The notes under the pieces were generated by a model. It ran no database searches. It was not told where the DNA came from and worked only from the letters and a program-made list of their open reading frames with translations. A stretch of 64,000 nt of DNA from Litorilituus lipolyticus. GTDB lineage: Bacteria > Pseudomonadota > Gammaproteobacteria > Enterobacterales > Alteromonadaceae. Shown piece after piece: positions 44,973 to 54,258 of the stretch. The stretch is taken from positions 1 through 64,000 of the forward strand of contig NZ_SAWY01000019.1 of the NCBI RefSeq assembly GCF_006439335.1, in the 5' to 3' direction. Made by a program: the position numbers and the translations under genes. Each line of letters starts with the position of its first letter. Within the stretch, counting starts at the first letter, position 1.

Positions 44973-45719
44973 ATGATTAATAAAGAATCAATAAAGAAAT
45001 TCACGATAGAAAGTGCAGCTATAATCTCTAGTATTCTTATTGCATTTTCAATTGATTCATATTGGGACATATACAAACAAGAACAAAGTCAAAAAACTGC
45101 AATTGAAGCTCTAAAAATGGAATTTGAAGAATCTCATGATAGTCTGAAAGGTGCTATTAGTCAGAAGAATGGTGTTGTTAAGAGAATGACCAAATTGATT
45201 CTCATGACGGACGCTGAAGTAACAACATTAGAAGCCAAAGAGTCACAAAAAATGATTAACTCTTTATCTACTGTGTACACCTATATTCCTCTTACAGCAT
45301 CACTAGATAGCTTGGTATCATCTGGAGAACTAAACAAAATAAATAATAAAAAACTTCGAGAAGCGCTAGCGGCTTATAGGTCTGAACTTGAGAGTCTAAA
45401 TAGAACCCAAAAATGGGCTTTAGAAACAGTTAATCTTAGAACTATTCCATTTCTCGCTGAGCGTATTCCGATGCATTTATTTAGCTATAACGGACCTTTA
45501 GTAGAAAGTAATGTACATGATTTAACAAACGAGCTGAATTCTAAAGCTGTTTCCACATATATTGCGCCGTTGTTTAACGAAATAGCATTTCGGAATTTGG
45601 CTCAAAATCGTTTACTTTCAGCTCGACTAACGATTCTTAAGCTCAAGGTACTTCAAGAATGTGTCGTTAAAGTATGTATGGTGCTCAAAAACAAAAATTG
45701 CATCAGTATTGAGGCATAG
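44973..45719 (+). CDS. uncharacterised single-pass membrane protein
   Basis: About 248 residues from the ATG at 44973. The N-terminal KESIKKFTIESAAIISSILIAFSIDSYWD is one transmembrane segment (about 12-30) of a type common to uncharacterised bacterial proteins. It is followed by a helical extramembrane domain of about 210 residues (for example SLDSLVSSGELNKINNKKLREALAAYRSELESL). There is no enzyme motif. The gene stands alone between rep and the YHS gene, with about 220 bases on the left and 257 on the right in which I see no further gene. Its AT content is slightly above its neighbours, so recent acquisition is possible but not shown. Confidence 0.7.
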   Translation: MINKESIKKFTIESAAIISSILIAFSIDSYWDIYKQEQSQKTAIEALKMEFEESHDSLKGAISQKNGVVKRMTKLILMTDAEVTTLEAKESQKMINSLSTVYTYIPLTASLDSLVSSGELNKINNKKLREALAAYRSELESLNRTQKWALETVNLRTIPFLAERIPMHLFSYNGPLVESNVHDLTNELNSKAVSTYIAPLFNEIAFRNLAQNRLLSARLTILKLKVLQECVVKVCMVLKNKNCISIEA

Positions 45720-45976
45720 AGCCACGCAACTTAATTACCTTATGAATTCTTCTTTTCTACGAAATCAATAATGTATGTTTTCTCATTCAAAATTATAAAC
45801 CAATCAAAATCAGTGGTGATTACCCTAATTTTGTAATGACACATATTCACTTCAAGTTCTCCCTGCTCATATCATTCGGATTTTTAGATACAACAAGCTG
45901 ACTTTTGAGCATATCTCCTTTCATTGTGATTTTTTACACTAGCACTGTATTTAACAACAACCCAAAGGATTAAATT

Positions 45977-46456
45977 ATGTCAATCACAACGACTTTTACA
46001 AAAACCGTATCTCATCTAATTGCAGTACTTATTCTTAGTTTCAGTACTTTTGCTAATGCTGGGGTTGATACGGATACCGATCACAACAGTGTAATACTCG
46101 CAGGACACGATGCGGTAGCCTATTTCACTGAGAATAAGCCAGTTGTGGGCTCTGCTAAATTTACTACTATCTATAATGATGCTATTTATCGATTTAGTAG
46201 CGCTAAAAACCGCGATATTTTTATCGAAAACCCAGAAAGATACGCCCCACAATATGGTGGCTTTTGTGCTTATGGCATGACTTTTGGCAAAAAATTTAAA
46301 ATTGACGGAAAGGCTTTCAAAATCGTTAACGGTAAGTTATTTGTGAACAAAGATTTGAGTGTTTATGAAGCGTGGGTAAAAGATATTCCTACTCATATCA
46401 ACCAAGCTGATGAACAATGGCCAACCGTTAAGAACATAGCTGCGAGTGCACTATAA
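45977..46456 (+). CDS. exported YHS-domain protein
   Basis: A 159-residue protein with a signal peptide (1-28, ending TFANA-GV). The mature part contains a YHS-type domain: LAGHDAVAYFTENKPVVGSAKFT, then YRFSSAKNRDIFIENPERYAPQYGGFCAYGM. The conserved Cys and the His-Asp-Ala-Val motif suggest metal binding in the periplasm. Proteins of this layout occur widely in Proteobacteria without a confirmed role. The gene is alone. AAAGG lies 8 bases before the ATG. Confidence 0.85.
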   Translation: MSITTTFTKTVSHLIAVLILSFSTFANAGVDTDTDHNSVILAGHDAVAYFTENKPVVGSAKFTTIYNDAIYRFSSAKNRDIFIENPERYAPQYGGFCAYGMTFGKKFKIDGKAFKIVNGKLFVNKDLSVYEAWVKDIPTHINQADEQWPTVKNIAASAL

Positions 46457-46540
46457 TTAATTAAAACCTAAAAGCGTCACTTCATAGTGACGCTATTTAA
46501 TAACTTAGCTCTAAATACCTATTTAAAATTCTCATTAAAC

Positions 46541-47449
46541 TTAATTTGAACGCATCTTTCCTGGTGGTTCACCTAAAGTGTTTTTATAAGCTTTGCGAAA
46601 TGCGGCCTCTGAATCATAACCACTTTTTTCAGCTATTTGCGAAACCGACAAATTTGTACTTTTTAATAAGTGCCTAGCTTGATTCATTCGCCAACGAGTA
46701 AGGTATTTCATCGGGGTAATTCCGACATTTTTTCTAAAAACGTCAGCAAAGGTCGAACGACTCATAAATGCTTCATCAGCCAAAAGCTCTAATGTCCAAG
46801 GCGATTCAGGATATTGATGGATAGCGTTCAATGCTTTACCTAAACGGGCATCAAACAATGCATTCAATAATCCTTTCTCAAGCACTCCACTTGCCATTTG
46901 TTGGCGTAATACTTCAATAAATATCAAAAATGCCATCTGATCAATAACACTATAAAACCCTGGTTGTTCATGCTTTAACTCGTTCAACATCTGGCAAATT
47001 AAAAACTCAATACGTCCACCCGTTTGCTCTGATTGTGATTTAAGTACCACCACGTCAGGCAAAGATTCTAGAACAGGAAAAAGCACTGGATTGCGAAATT
47101 CAAAAAAACCACAAACCAGATTTGTCACCTCACCATCATTACTCATGGGGGCATTCACTAATTCTAATGCGGGTTTTGTTTTAGAATTAGCTATCACATG
47201 ATGTGCATCATTAGGGAAAACAACTAAATCATTCGATGTCAATTGTTGGGAGTCTTTTCCATCAAAATGAAGCCATGCTGAACCAGAGCCAACTAGATGA
47301 AAAGGTATTCGCTTACTACCTGCAGTATCAACAGCCCAAGTTCCGCAAAAATCACCATTAACATAAACTTCAGCTTTTAAATCTAGACGTGTTAGCAACA
47401 CACTTAGTGGATCAGGATCGTTCAAATAAATGTTAGGATTTTCAGACAT
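46541..47449 (-). CDS. AraC-family transcriptional regulator with cupin domain
   Basis: A 302-residue regulator. An N-terminal cupin-like sensor (about 1-190, Cupin_6 type) is followed by two helix-turn-helix motifs (about 210-295). The first is SPWTLELLADEAFMSRSTF and the second LSVSQIAEKSGYDSEAAF, then RKAYKNTLGEPPGKMR at the C-terminus. It is divergent from the glutaredoxin-DoxX operon with an 83-base shared promoter region, which makes that operon its likely target. The inducer is unknown. Confidence 0.9.
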   Translation of the reverse strand: MSENPNIYLNDPDPLSVLLTRLDLKAEVYVNGDFCGTWAVDTAGSKRIPFHLVGSGSAWLHFDGKDSQQLTSNDLVVFPNDAHHVIANSKTKPALELVNAPMSNDGEVTNLVCGFFEFRNPVLFPVLESLPDVVVLKSQSEQTGGRIEFLICQMLNELKHEQPGFYSVIDQMAFLIFIEVLRQQMASGVLEKGLLNALFDARLGKALNAIHQYPESPWTLELLADEAFMSRSTFADVFRKNVGITPMKYLTRWRMNQARHLLKSTNLSVSQIAEKSGYDSEAAFRKAYKNTLGEPPGKMRSN

Positions 47450-47532
47450 AATTTCAGGTATTACGAGTACAAGGAATTTGATAAGGCAACAGTATACTTA
47501 AATTATGTCAAACAGATACAGGAAAACCTCTA

Positions 47533-47793
47533 ATGAACAACGTAACTATTTACCATAAAGATTACTGCCCTTACTGCAAAGCAGCCAAAAGACTTCTTTT
47601 TATTCAGGGAATTGAATATAAAGAAATTGAGGTATCGAATGACGCACTAGCATTTAAAGACATGGTTAAAAAGAGCGGACGCAAAACTGTTCCACAAATT
47701 TTTATTGGAGACGTTCACCTAGGTGGGTTTGATGATTTACAGGCGCGTTTAATGAGTAAAACGTTTCCTTTTAACCAAAAAAATATAGCTTAA
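47533..47793 (+). CDS. glutaredoxin 3-like protein
   Basis: An 86-residue thioredoxin-fold oxidoreductase with the dithiol active site CPYC (residues 12-15), the cis-Pro segment KTVPQIFIGDVHLGGFDDL (GSH-binding TVP and GG motifs) and typical length. It reduces disulfides with glutathione in the cytosol. AGGA lies 9 bases upstream of the ATG. It is the first gene of a two-gene operon with DoxX, 8 bases downstream, and divergent from an AraC regulator. The pairing suggests a redox-stress role. It is likely not the housekeeping grxC, which is usually next to secB. Confidence 0.92.
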   Translation: MNNVTIYHKDYCPYCKAAKRLLFIQGIEYKEIEVSNDALAFKDMVKKSGRKTVPQIFIGDVHLGGFDDLQARLMSKTFPFNQKNIA

Positions 47794-47801
47794 GGTTTAC
47801 C

Positions 47802-48392
47802 ATGAACTCTTTAAATAGTACTTATCAAAATATTCTCAGCCAATTATCAAAAATTGAGTTTATTAGCCCTTTATTACTAAGAATTTACCTTGCTCCTATA
47901 TTTATATTGGCTGGCCACAACAAATTAAACAACATAGAAAATGTTGCTTACTGGTTTAATAGTTTAAATATTCCTGCTCCCGAATTAATGGCTTGGTTAG
48001 CAGGATTAACTGAGTTTGGTGGCGGCATCTTATTATTGTTTGGGTTAGGAGTAAGGTTAATAACAATACCATTAATGTTCACTATGGTTGTTGCAGCAGT
48101 CACTGCGCACTGGCAGTTTGGATGGCATGTTTTACCTGAAGCAGAACTGACAGTTCCTTGGGAATGGCGCAATGATCTCATCTCTGAGGCAGCTATCCGT
48201 AAAGAAAAAGCCATAGATATTTTACAGGAGTATGGAAATTATGAATGGCTATCCGAAACGGGCAACTTTACAGTATTAAAAAATGGTATTGAATTTGCCG
48301 CAACCTACTTTGTTATGCTACTTGTGCTGTTATTTAATGGTGCGGGCAATTATCTCAGCTTAGATTACTGGCTAGTTCGATATAAAAAATAA
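47802..48392 (+). CDS. DoxX-family membrane protein
   Basis: A 196-residue integral membrane protein with four likely transmembrane segments at about 20-40, 60-82, 85-105 and 165-185. The DoxX signature is present: LRIYLAPIFILAGHNKL near 27-43 and GLTEFGGGILLLFGLGVRL near 67-85. A roughly 50-residue hydrophilic insert (about 108-155, WHVLPEAELTVPWEWRNDL) before the last segment makes it longer than simple DoxX proteins. AAGG lies 6 bases before the ATG. DoxX proteins are linked to thiol and sulfur stress in several bacteria, which fits the upstream glutaredoxin. Confidence 0.88.
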   Translation: MNSLNSTYQNILSQLSKIEFISPLLLRIYLAPIFILAGHNKLNNIENVAYWFNSLNIPAPELMAWLAGLTEFGGGILLLFGLGVRLITIPLMFTMVVAAVTAHWQFGWHVLPEAELTVPWEWRNDLISEAAIRKEKAIDILQEYGNYEWLSETGNFTVLKNGIEFAATYFVMLLVLLFNGAGNYLSLDYWLVRYKK

Positions 48393-48465
48393 CTAACAAA
48401 TATCAACCAATAATAGTTTGCTTATCATTCAACATTATCAGTAAGAAAACAAAACTTAATATAAA

Positions 48466-48492
48466 GAAAACCCCAGTCTATCTGGGGTTTTT
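48466..48492. terminator. bidirectional terminator between doxX and ubiB
   Basis: Stem AAAACCCCAG / CTGGGGTTTT with loop TCTAT, T runs on both strands, between the convergent DoxX and ubiB genes. Confidence 0.88.
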
Positions 48493-48525
48493 AGAACAAA
48501 GAAACAATCATTTTAATTACAATTA

Positions 48526-50181
48526 TTACGCCTTACTTTTTAAAGCAGCAACAGCCAGTACGACTGAAAGCGTTATAGCTCCACCTGATAACATCATGTA
48601 ATCTTGCGTTAGTAAAATACCTGAAACAACTAACAAACCTGTAGAGAAAACACCATATAGCAGTTTTTGATGCTGTATTTTCTGTTGGTTTATTAGGTGT
48701 TCAAATATAACACTCTGCTTATGGTGTTGTTCCTTACCCGCTTTAAGGTAGTCATAAACCAGATCAGGTAATTCTGGTAATTTTTCATTCCAAAAAGGAA
48801 TGCTTTCTTTAATTTTGCTAAATACGGCCTTTACGCCCATTTGTTCTTTTACCCAATTCTCTAAAAATGGCTTCGCTGTTTGCCATAAATCTAACTGAGG
48901 GTATAACTGACGACCTAAACCTTCTATATAAAGTAGTGTTTTTTGCAATAATACTAACTGTGGCTGCACTTCCATATTAAAACGACGAGCAGTATTAAAT
49001 AAGTTTACTAAGACTTGCCCAAAGGATATTTCCGACAAGGGTTTGTTAAATATCGGCTCACAAACCGTTCGAATTGCAAATTCAAATTCATCAACACTCG
49101 TATCAGCAGGCACCCAACCTGAATCCACATGCAACTGAGCAACCTTGCGATAATCACGATTAAAAAAGGCAACGAAGTTTTCAGCTAAGTAGCGCTTATC
49201 TTCTCTATTTAACGTGCCAACAATACCGCAATCAATGGCAATCCAAGTAGGATCATCTGGCGTTGTTGCATCAACAAAAACATTTCCTGGGTGCATGTCT
49301 GCGTGGAAGAAACTATCGCGAAAAACTTGGGTAAAAAAGACTTCTACACCACGTTGTGCCAATAACTCCATATTGACATTTAAACCATGAAGTTTATCTA
49401 TTTCACCCACTCCAATGCCGTAAATTCTTTCCATAATCAGTACATTTTTATGACTGTATTCACTATGGATTTCAGGAACATAAAGCACTTTGTCGTATTC
49501 ACGTCCTTGAGAGAAATTACGCTTCAATTGAATAGCATTGGCCGCTTCACGGTTTAAATCTAATTCATCTAGGATAGTTTTCTTATACTCAGCAACCACT
49601 TCTTTTGGACGTAAGCGCTTGCCATCAGGTAACCATCTAGCTACTACACCAGCAAACAGTGACATAACTTTAATATCGGCCATGATTGTTTTAGCGATAT
49701 CAGGTCTTAGAACTTTGATGACTACATCTTGTTGTTGATCATCTTCGATTAAGGTTGCGGTATGAACTTGCGCAATAGACGCTGAGGCTAATGGCGTCGT
49801 ATCAAAATCACTAAAGTGCTGTTCGAATAATTCTAAACCTACTGCATCAATAATGAGCTGTTTGGCTTCTTCTCCTGAAAACGGTGTCACTCTATCTTGC
49901 AATAACGCTAACTCATCCGCGAAATCAGGCGGTAACAAATCACGTCTGGTTGAAAGCATTTGACCAAATTTTATAAAGACAGGGCCTAAGGACTCAATGG
50001 CTAAACGAAAACGCTGCTCTACCGGTTTATCTTTATGTTTATTTCTTAGCCAGAAAATACTGAATCGTGCACATTTTGCATACCAAGGTAATAATCTTGC
50101 TGGCACCATTTCATCTAAGCCAAATTGCAAAAATGTTTTAACTATTTGATACAGGCGACGTGTACTCACTGATATATTCAA
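48526..50181 (-). CDS. ubiB: ubiquinone biosynthesis kinase-like protein UbiB
   Basis: A 551-residue atypical kinase-like ATPase that supports aerobic ubiquinone synthesis at the membrane. The family motif [26 protein letters not shown] (KxGQ) is near 70-95. The Ala-rich nucleotide loop [13 protein letters not shown] is near 127 and the catalytic [14 protein letters not shown] near 285. Two hydrophobic segments at the C-terminus (about 497-515 and 522-545) anchor it. Length agrees with E. coli UbiB (546). It is the third gene of ubiE-ubiJ-ubiB, 25 bases after ubiJ. Confidence 0.97.
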   Translation of the reverse strand: MNISVSTRRLYQIVKTFLQFGLDEMVPARLLPWYAKCARFSIFWLRNKHKDKPVEQRFRLAIESLGPVFIKFGQMLSTRRDLLPPDFADELALLQDRVTPFSGEEAKQLIIDAVGLELFEQHFSDFDTTPLASASIAQVHTATLIEDDQQQDVVIKVLRPDIAKTIMADIKVMSLFAGVVARWLPDGKRLRPKEVVAEYKKTILDELDLNREAANAIQLKRNFSQGREYDKVLYVPEIHSEYSHKNVLIMERIYGIGVGEIDKLHGLNVNMELLAQRGVEVFFTQVFRDSFFHADMHPGNVFVDATTPDDPTWIAIDCGIVGTLNREDKRYLAENFVAFFNRDYRKVAQLHVDSGWVPADTSVDEFEFAIRTVCEPIFNKPLSEISFGQVLVNLFNTARRFNMEVQPQLVLLQKTLLYIEGLGRQLYPQLDLWQTAKPFLENWVKEQMGVKAVFSKIKESIPFWNEKLPELPDLVYDYLKAGKEQHHKQSVIFEHLINQQKIQHQKLLYGVFSTGLLVVSGILLTQDYMMLSGGAITLSVVLAVAALKSKA

Positions 50182-50206
50182 CCTTATGGTTTTTTAAATA
50201 GGATCG

Positions 50207-50860
50207 CTATTGACTATCGTTTAGGCGGTTTTCTAGTGCAGCTAAACGTGATTCTATACGGGTTAACTGGTCACTTGTTTGTTCAACCCCTTGGTTGAAA
50301 CGTTTTATTTCACTATTTGTTACCGCGAGCCTTTTTTCGTGAATTAAAAACTCGCCCACATCAGCTTCTAGAGTTTCAAACAATTGTGAAATACTTTTTT
50401 TAGCTTTTTGGCTTAACTGCCCTATTTTATGTGTAGGTACATCGCCAATATGTCTGGCTACTTCTGTCGGCCAATCAATATCAAGTTCTTCGGCTATACG
50501 TGCGAACTGCTGGGCAACTTTAATATCACCTTGAATATCAAGTTGTTCTTGCTTAATTAACTCAGTTAATTGTTGCTGAGCCTTTAATTGACGTAATGTT
50601 GCAATGCTGCTGATAAGAGTGCAGTCACTTGTTGAATTTGTGCTATTAACTAATAACACATTATTTGACACGGTTATGCTTAAGGGAAAATTTAGTTCAG
50701 CTAATTCAAGTGTGAAAGTTTTATTCTCTATGGCTGAAAGAGTAATAGGCTTATTGCTAAGAGAAAGAGCCCGATTAATGATAAGTTCTACAACAGAGCA
50801 GATAAACTGAGGCACCATCAGTTGCTCAGATAACTTAACTGCTCGATTACTGGAAAACAT
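50207..50860 (-). CDS. ubiJ: ubiquinone biosynthesis accessory factor UbiJ
   Basis: A 217-residue protein. The N-terminal SCP2 lipid-binding domain (about 15-110) holds hydrophobic ubiquinone intermediates in the Ubi complex. The C-terminus is a helical coiled coil (TSDQLTRIESRLAALENRL) that pairs with UbiK (encoded at 42379). The ATG overlaps the ubiE stop codon in TAATG, so translation is coupled. Its place between ubiE and ubiB is conserved in gammaproteobacteria. Confidence 0.93.
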   Translation of the reverse strand: MFSSNRAVKLSEQLMVPQFICSVVELIINRALSLSNKPITLSAIENKTFTLELAELNFPLSITVSNNVLLVNSTNSTSDCTLISSIATLRQLKAQQQLTELIKQEQLDIQGDIKVAQQFARIAEELDIDWPTEVARHIGDVPTHKIGQLSQKAKKSISQLFETLEADVGEFLIHEKRLAVTNSEIKRFNQGVEQTSDQLTRIESRLAALENRLNDSQ

Positions 50861-51663
50861 TAAAATTTATACCCTTTATGTAGAGCAACAATACCACCAG
50901 TTAAATTCTTATAGCTTGTTTGCTCAAAGCCTGCATTTTCCATCATTTCTTTTAGAGTTTCTTGATTCGGATGCATGCGAATTGACTCAGCTAAATATTG
51001 GTAGCTTTCACCATCTTTCGCCACTAATTCACCCATTTTAGGCAAAATATTAAATGAGTAGAAATCATAGGCCTTATTTAAAACCTCATGCTCTGGTTTT
51101 GAAAACTCTAACACCAGTAAACGGCCTCCTGGTTTAAGCACTGAAAAAATCGAACGAAGTGCTTTATCTTTATCAGTAACATTGCGTAAACCAAAAGCGA
51201 TAGTGACGATATCAAATGTGTTTTCTTCAAACGGTAGGTATTCAGCATTCGCTTGTACATATTCAATGTTTTGCACTAAACCTCGATCACGTAATTTATC
51301 TCGACCAACATTAAGCATCGAGCTATTAATATCCGCTAAAATCACTTGCCCCTCTTTACCGACAAGTTGAGAAAATTTAGCCGTTAAATCACCAGTACCA
51401 CCGGCAAGGTCCAATACTTTATTACCAGGTCTTACACCACTAGCATCAATGGTGAATCGTTTCCATAATCGATGAATACCAAATGACATCAAGTCATTCA
51501 TAACATCATATTGCTTGGCAACAGAATGAAAAACACCTGCCACTTTTGATATTTTTTCTTCTTTATCAATGGTTTGAAAGCCAAAATGTGTTGTGTTATC
51601 GGCCACTGAATTAGCATCGTTTTGCACTTGACTAGGAGTTGAGTTTTTTTCGACTGAAGACAT
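50860..51663 (-). CDS. ubiE: ubiquinone/menaquinone C-methyltransferase UbiE
   Basis: A 267-residue SAM-dependent methyltransferase that methylates carbon 2 of the ubiquinone ring (and demethylmenaquinone). [12 protein letters not shown] starts the conserved part, after a 25-residue Ser/Asn/Gln-rich leader longer than in E. coli. The SAM site [15 protein letters not shown] is near 84-98. The family motifs [19 protein letters not shown] and [13 protein letters not shown] are intact. It is the first gene of ubiE-ubiJ-ubiB. Confidence 0.97.
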   Translation of the reverse strand: MSSVEKNSTPSQVQNDANSVADNTTHFGFQTIDKEEKISKVAGVFHSVAKQYDVMNDLMSFGIHRLWKRFTIDASGVRPGNKVLDLAGGTGDLTAKFSQLVGKEGQVILADINSSMLNVGRDKLRDRGLVQNIEYVQANAEYLPFEENTFDIVTIAFGLRNVTDKDKALRSIFSVLKPGGRLLVLEFSKPEHEVLNKAYDFYSFNILPKMGELVAKDGESYQYLAESIRMHPNQETLKEMMENAGFEQTSYKNLTGGIVALHKGYKF

Positions 51664-51888
51664 CTTGATATCACTTAAAGCTAGAATTGCCGATAGTTTA
51701 TCTTATCAGTGCTTAATCACCAAATGACGGGTTAAAGTTTATTGATCTAAATACAACATTTTTTGAGCTTTGCTCTACTCTAAGATAAATACCATTCTAT
51801 TTAACGGCTATTTTCAGCAAAAAGAGTTAATCCATCACAGTAAAACAAAATAAAACAACACAAAAATGAAATAAAATTACATTTTAAC

Positions 51889-51917
51889 TTGCCAAGATAG
51901 AGCAAGTACTCTATACT
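51889..51917 (+). promoter_or_regulatory. sigma70 promoter of a candidate small RNA
   Basis: TTGCCA (51889-51894), a 17-bp spacer and TATACT (51912-51917) form a near-consensus promoter in the gap between ubiE (minus) and the chemoreceptor gene (plus). No open reading frame follows it before a strong terminator at 51987-52013. The start site should lie near 51924. Confidence 0.7.
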
Positions 51918-51923
51918 TCTCGT

Positions 51924-52014
51924 CGTTCCCTTTTGTGGACGCTTGTTGTAATAATTGAATATTCTAGCTTTCCTCATAGCTAACTCGCCGATAGCCTCGC
52001 TATCGGCTTTTTTA
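51924..52014 (+). ncRNA. candidate Hfq-type small RNA, unassigned
   Basis: About 90 bases bounded by a near-consensus sigma70 promoter and a strong intrinsic terminator with a T run. The interval has no ATG, and the only GTG frame is 7 codons. A single-stranded CTTTCCTC (51968-51975) could pair with purine-rich ribosome binding sites, and the 3' hairpin with U tail suits Hfq binding (hfq is in this window). I could not match it to Spot 42, RyhB, 6S or other RNAs I know. Confidence 0.6.
51987..52013 (+). terminator. intrinsic terminator of the candidate small RNA
   Basis: Perfect 9-bp stem GCCGATAGC / GCTATCGGC with loop CTC and six T residues. On the minus strand no T run follows, so it works only for plus-strand transcription, and no annotated plus-strand gene lies upstream. 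Confidence 0.88.
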
Positions 52015-52209
52015 TTTCTACCTCCTTATTTCCTACAATCACTTATGCGCTATTTTTGATGAAATTCCATTGCCACATATGACCATAAACTGAGTTAAAT
52101 TCAATCGATTAAAAAAATAAAATGACGAGCTTTATTTTTTGTGTCTATACTAAAATGGACAAAAAACCAAAAACAGTTTACAACCTCTGCTAAGGGACAT
52201 AGATAAGTA

Positions 52210-54189
52210 ATGAACTTCTCCGATCTTTCATTTAGAAAAAAAATCTTAATACTACTTGCCTTACCAATGATAGGCTTCCTCTGGTTTAGCATTTTATCTA
52301 TAATAGCAAGTATTAAAACCAGCAACGAAATGTCGACGATCACAAGGCTTACCGAACTCTCAGTAGTCTACAGCGAATTAGTTCATGAGCTTCAAAAAGA
52401 AAGAGGAATGACAGCTGGCTACTTAAGCTCAAAGGGAACAAAGTTTGTCAGTAAGCTACCTAATCAAAGGCAAAATACTGACAGCAAAATAAGTAAGCGA
52501 GCACAGTACTTAAATGAAAGTGAATTTCATCTTGATGAAATAAAGCAACTTAACCAAAGTGTTAGTCAAAGTATTCAACAGTTAGCTGGCATTCGCCAAC
52601 AAGTTTCTAATCAATCTATTTCGATACCTGATGCAATCAAGTTTTATACCCAATTAAATGCAAAACTACTTAGTGTTGCAGTAGTCAATTCAGACATCAG
52701 TAACGATGCCTTAGTCACTAAAGAAACTGTTGCCTATTATAACTTTCTTCAAGGTAAAGAAAGAGCAGGTATAGAAAGAGCTGTTTTAAGTAGCACTTTT
52801 TCCGCCAATAAATTTGCCCCTGGCATGCTTGTTAAATTTATTGGTTTAGTTACAGAACAGAATACCTTTTTTAATAATTTCAATAGCTTTGCAAACAACG
52901 CTAACATTGCCTACTTTCAAGAAGCCAACAACCACCCGGCTGTAAAGGAAGTTATGAAGTTAAGAGGTGTCGCCTCCAATCAATCTGAAAATTTTGGCAT
53001 AGATAGCGAGTATTGGTTCAATCAATCTACTGCTCGCATAGGTCAACTTAAAAAAGTTGAAACTAAACTAAGTGAAACGCTGTTAGCGCTTGCCCAAGAA
53101 AAGCAATCTAATGCATTCAATTCCATGGTAATAAGTATTATTAGCACGAGTTTATTAGTTTTATTGGCTATATTTATTAGCCACTACATTATAAAAGAAC
53201 TAACAAGTCGAGTGCACGACCTAACATCTTTAATGACCAAGGTCAGAGACGATAATGATTTGAGAGTGCAAAGCGAACTTCTAGGGAATAGTGAATTAGG
53301 ACAAATAGCGTCTTCATTAAATTTAACGCTCCAAAAATTTTCTTCTGCGATCAGTGAAATTTCAAATTCAAGTATCACTTTAGCCTCCGCGTCAGAAGAA
53401 ACTTCACTAACCTGTGAACATAATTCACAATCCATGCACGAGCAGCAAGAAGGCATAGCTCTTATTGCTACAGCGGTAGAAGAACTATCAGCAACAGTTC
53501 AAGAAGTAGCAAACAACACACAAAGCACAGCTACCTCGGCCAGAGAAGCTGACCAACGAGCCAAAAATGGTTTAGACATAGTGCAAAAGTCCTATAAATC
53601 AATTGATACCTTGGCACAGGACATTGATGGTTTAGCTGTGCAAATAACTAGCTTACATGAAAGTAGTAATAACATTACTAATGTCGTTGATGTAATCAAA
53701 TCAGTTGCTGAGCAAACCAATCTATTAGCATTAAATGCTGCCATTGAAGCTGCCAGAGCAGGTGAGCAAGGTCGTGGGTTTGCTGTTGTTGCCGATGAAG
53801 TAAGAACACTTGCCCAAAGAACACAAGATTCAACCTCAGAAATAGAAAGCTTTATTAATTCATTACAAGCAGACGCAAATTCTGCTTTTAATGTTATCGA
53901 AAGTAGTCAGAAAAAAGCAGAAGACGCGGTCAAAAGCTCAAAAAATGTTGAGGAAATGCTAGGAGAAATTACTACATCAGTTAGTGATATTTTCGCGATG
54001 ACGGAACAAATAGCCACAGCTATTGAGGAGCAAGCTGTAGTGACACAGGATGTTGCTCAAAATGTTGTTACCGTTGAACAAAAGTCTATGGAATCAACCA
54101 CAGGTGCTAGTCAAATAGCTGTAACGGCTAAAGAGCAAGCACAACTTGCCACCACGCTCCAAGATATTGCAAGTACCTTTAAAGTTTAG
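52210..54189 (+). CDS. methyl-accepting chemotaxis protein with NIT sensor domain
   Basis: A 659-residue chemoreceptor. Transmembrane segments at about 12-32 and 303-327 bracket a periplasmic helical NIT-type domain whose signature ELVHELQKERGMTAGYLSSKG is near 55-75. NIT domains are associated with nitrate/nitrite sensing in some receptors, but ligands vary. A HAMP domain (about 328-380) and a signalling domain follow. The conserved hairpin tip is near 500-535 (AEQTNLLALNAAIEAARAGE). There is no C-terminal CheR-binding pentapeptide. The gene is monocistronic and relays to CheA/CheW, which are not encoded here. Confidence 0.94.
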   Translation: MNFSDLSFRKKILILLALPMIGFLWFSILSIIASIKTSNEMSTITRLTELSVVYSELVHELQKERGMTAGYLSSKGTKFVSKLPNQRQNTDSKISKRAQYLNESEFHLDEIKQLNQSVSQSIQQLAGIRQQVSNQSISIPDAIKFYTQLNAKLLSVAVVNSDISNDALVTKETVAYYNFLQGKERAGIERAVLSSTFSANKFAPGMLVKFIGLVTEQNTFFNNFNSFANNANIAYFQEANNHPAVKEVMKLRGVASNQSENFGIDSEYWFNQSTARIGQLKKVETKLSETLLALAQEKQSNAFNSMVISIISTSLLVLLAIFISHYIIKELTSRVHDLTSLMTKVRDDNDLRVQSELLGNSELGQIASSLNLTLQKFSSAISEISNSSITLASASEETSLTCEHNSQSMHEQQEGIALIATAVEELSATVQEVANNTQSTATSAREADQRAKNGLDIVQKSYKSIDTLAQDIDGLAVQITSLHESSNNITNVVDVIKSVAEQTNLLALNAAIEAARAGEQGRGFAVVADEVRTLAQRTQDSTSEIESFINSLQADANSAFNVIESSQKKAEDAVKSSKNVEEMLGEITTSVSDIFAMTEQIATAIEEQAVVTQDVAQNVVTVEQKSMESTTGASQIAVTAKEQAQLATTLQDIASTFKV

Positions 54190-54199
54190 GGTTTAAAAC

Positions 54200-54224
54200 A
54201 TGGTTCAGCTAACAACTGAACCAT
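54200..54224 (+). terminator. stem-loop after the chemoreceptor gene
   Basis: Stem ATGGTTCAG / CTGAACCAT with a 7-base loop, 11 bases past the stop. No U tract follows at once, so it may be a Rho-independent terminator of low strength or an mRNA 3' stabiliser. Confidence 0.5.
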
Positions 54225-54258
54225 AGCCATTAAAAACAATTTTTAGCCCGTAAGGGAG

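Noticed and set aside
45720-45976. Possible small gene or RNA before the YHS gene
   Set aside because: It is AT-rich with no clear hairpin-terminator or convincing open frame.
50265-50279. FadR-like string AACTGGTCACTTGTT
   Set aside because: It lies inside the ubiJ coding sequence and lacks the right half-site GACC, so it is probably chance.
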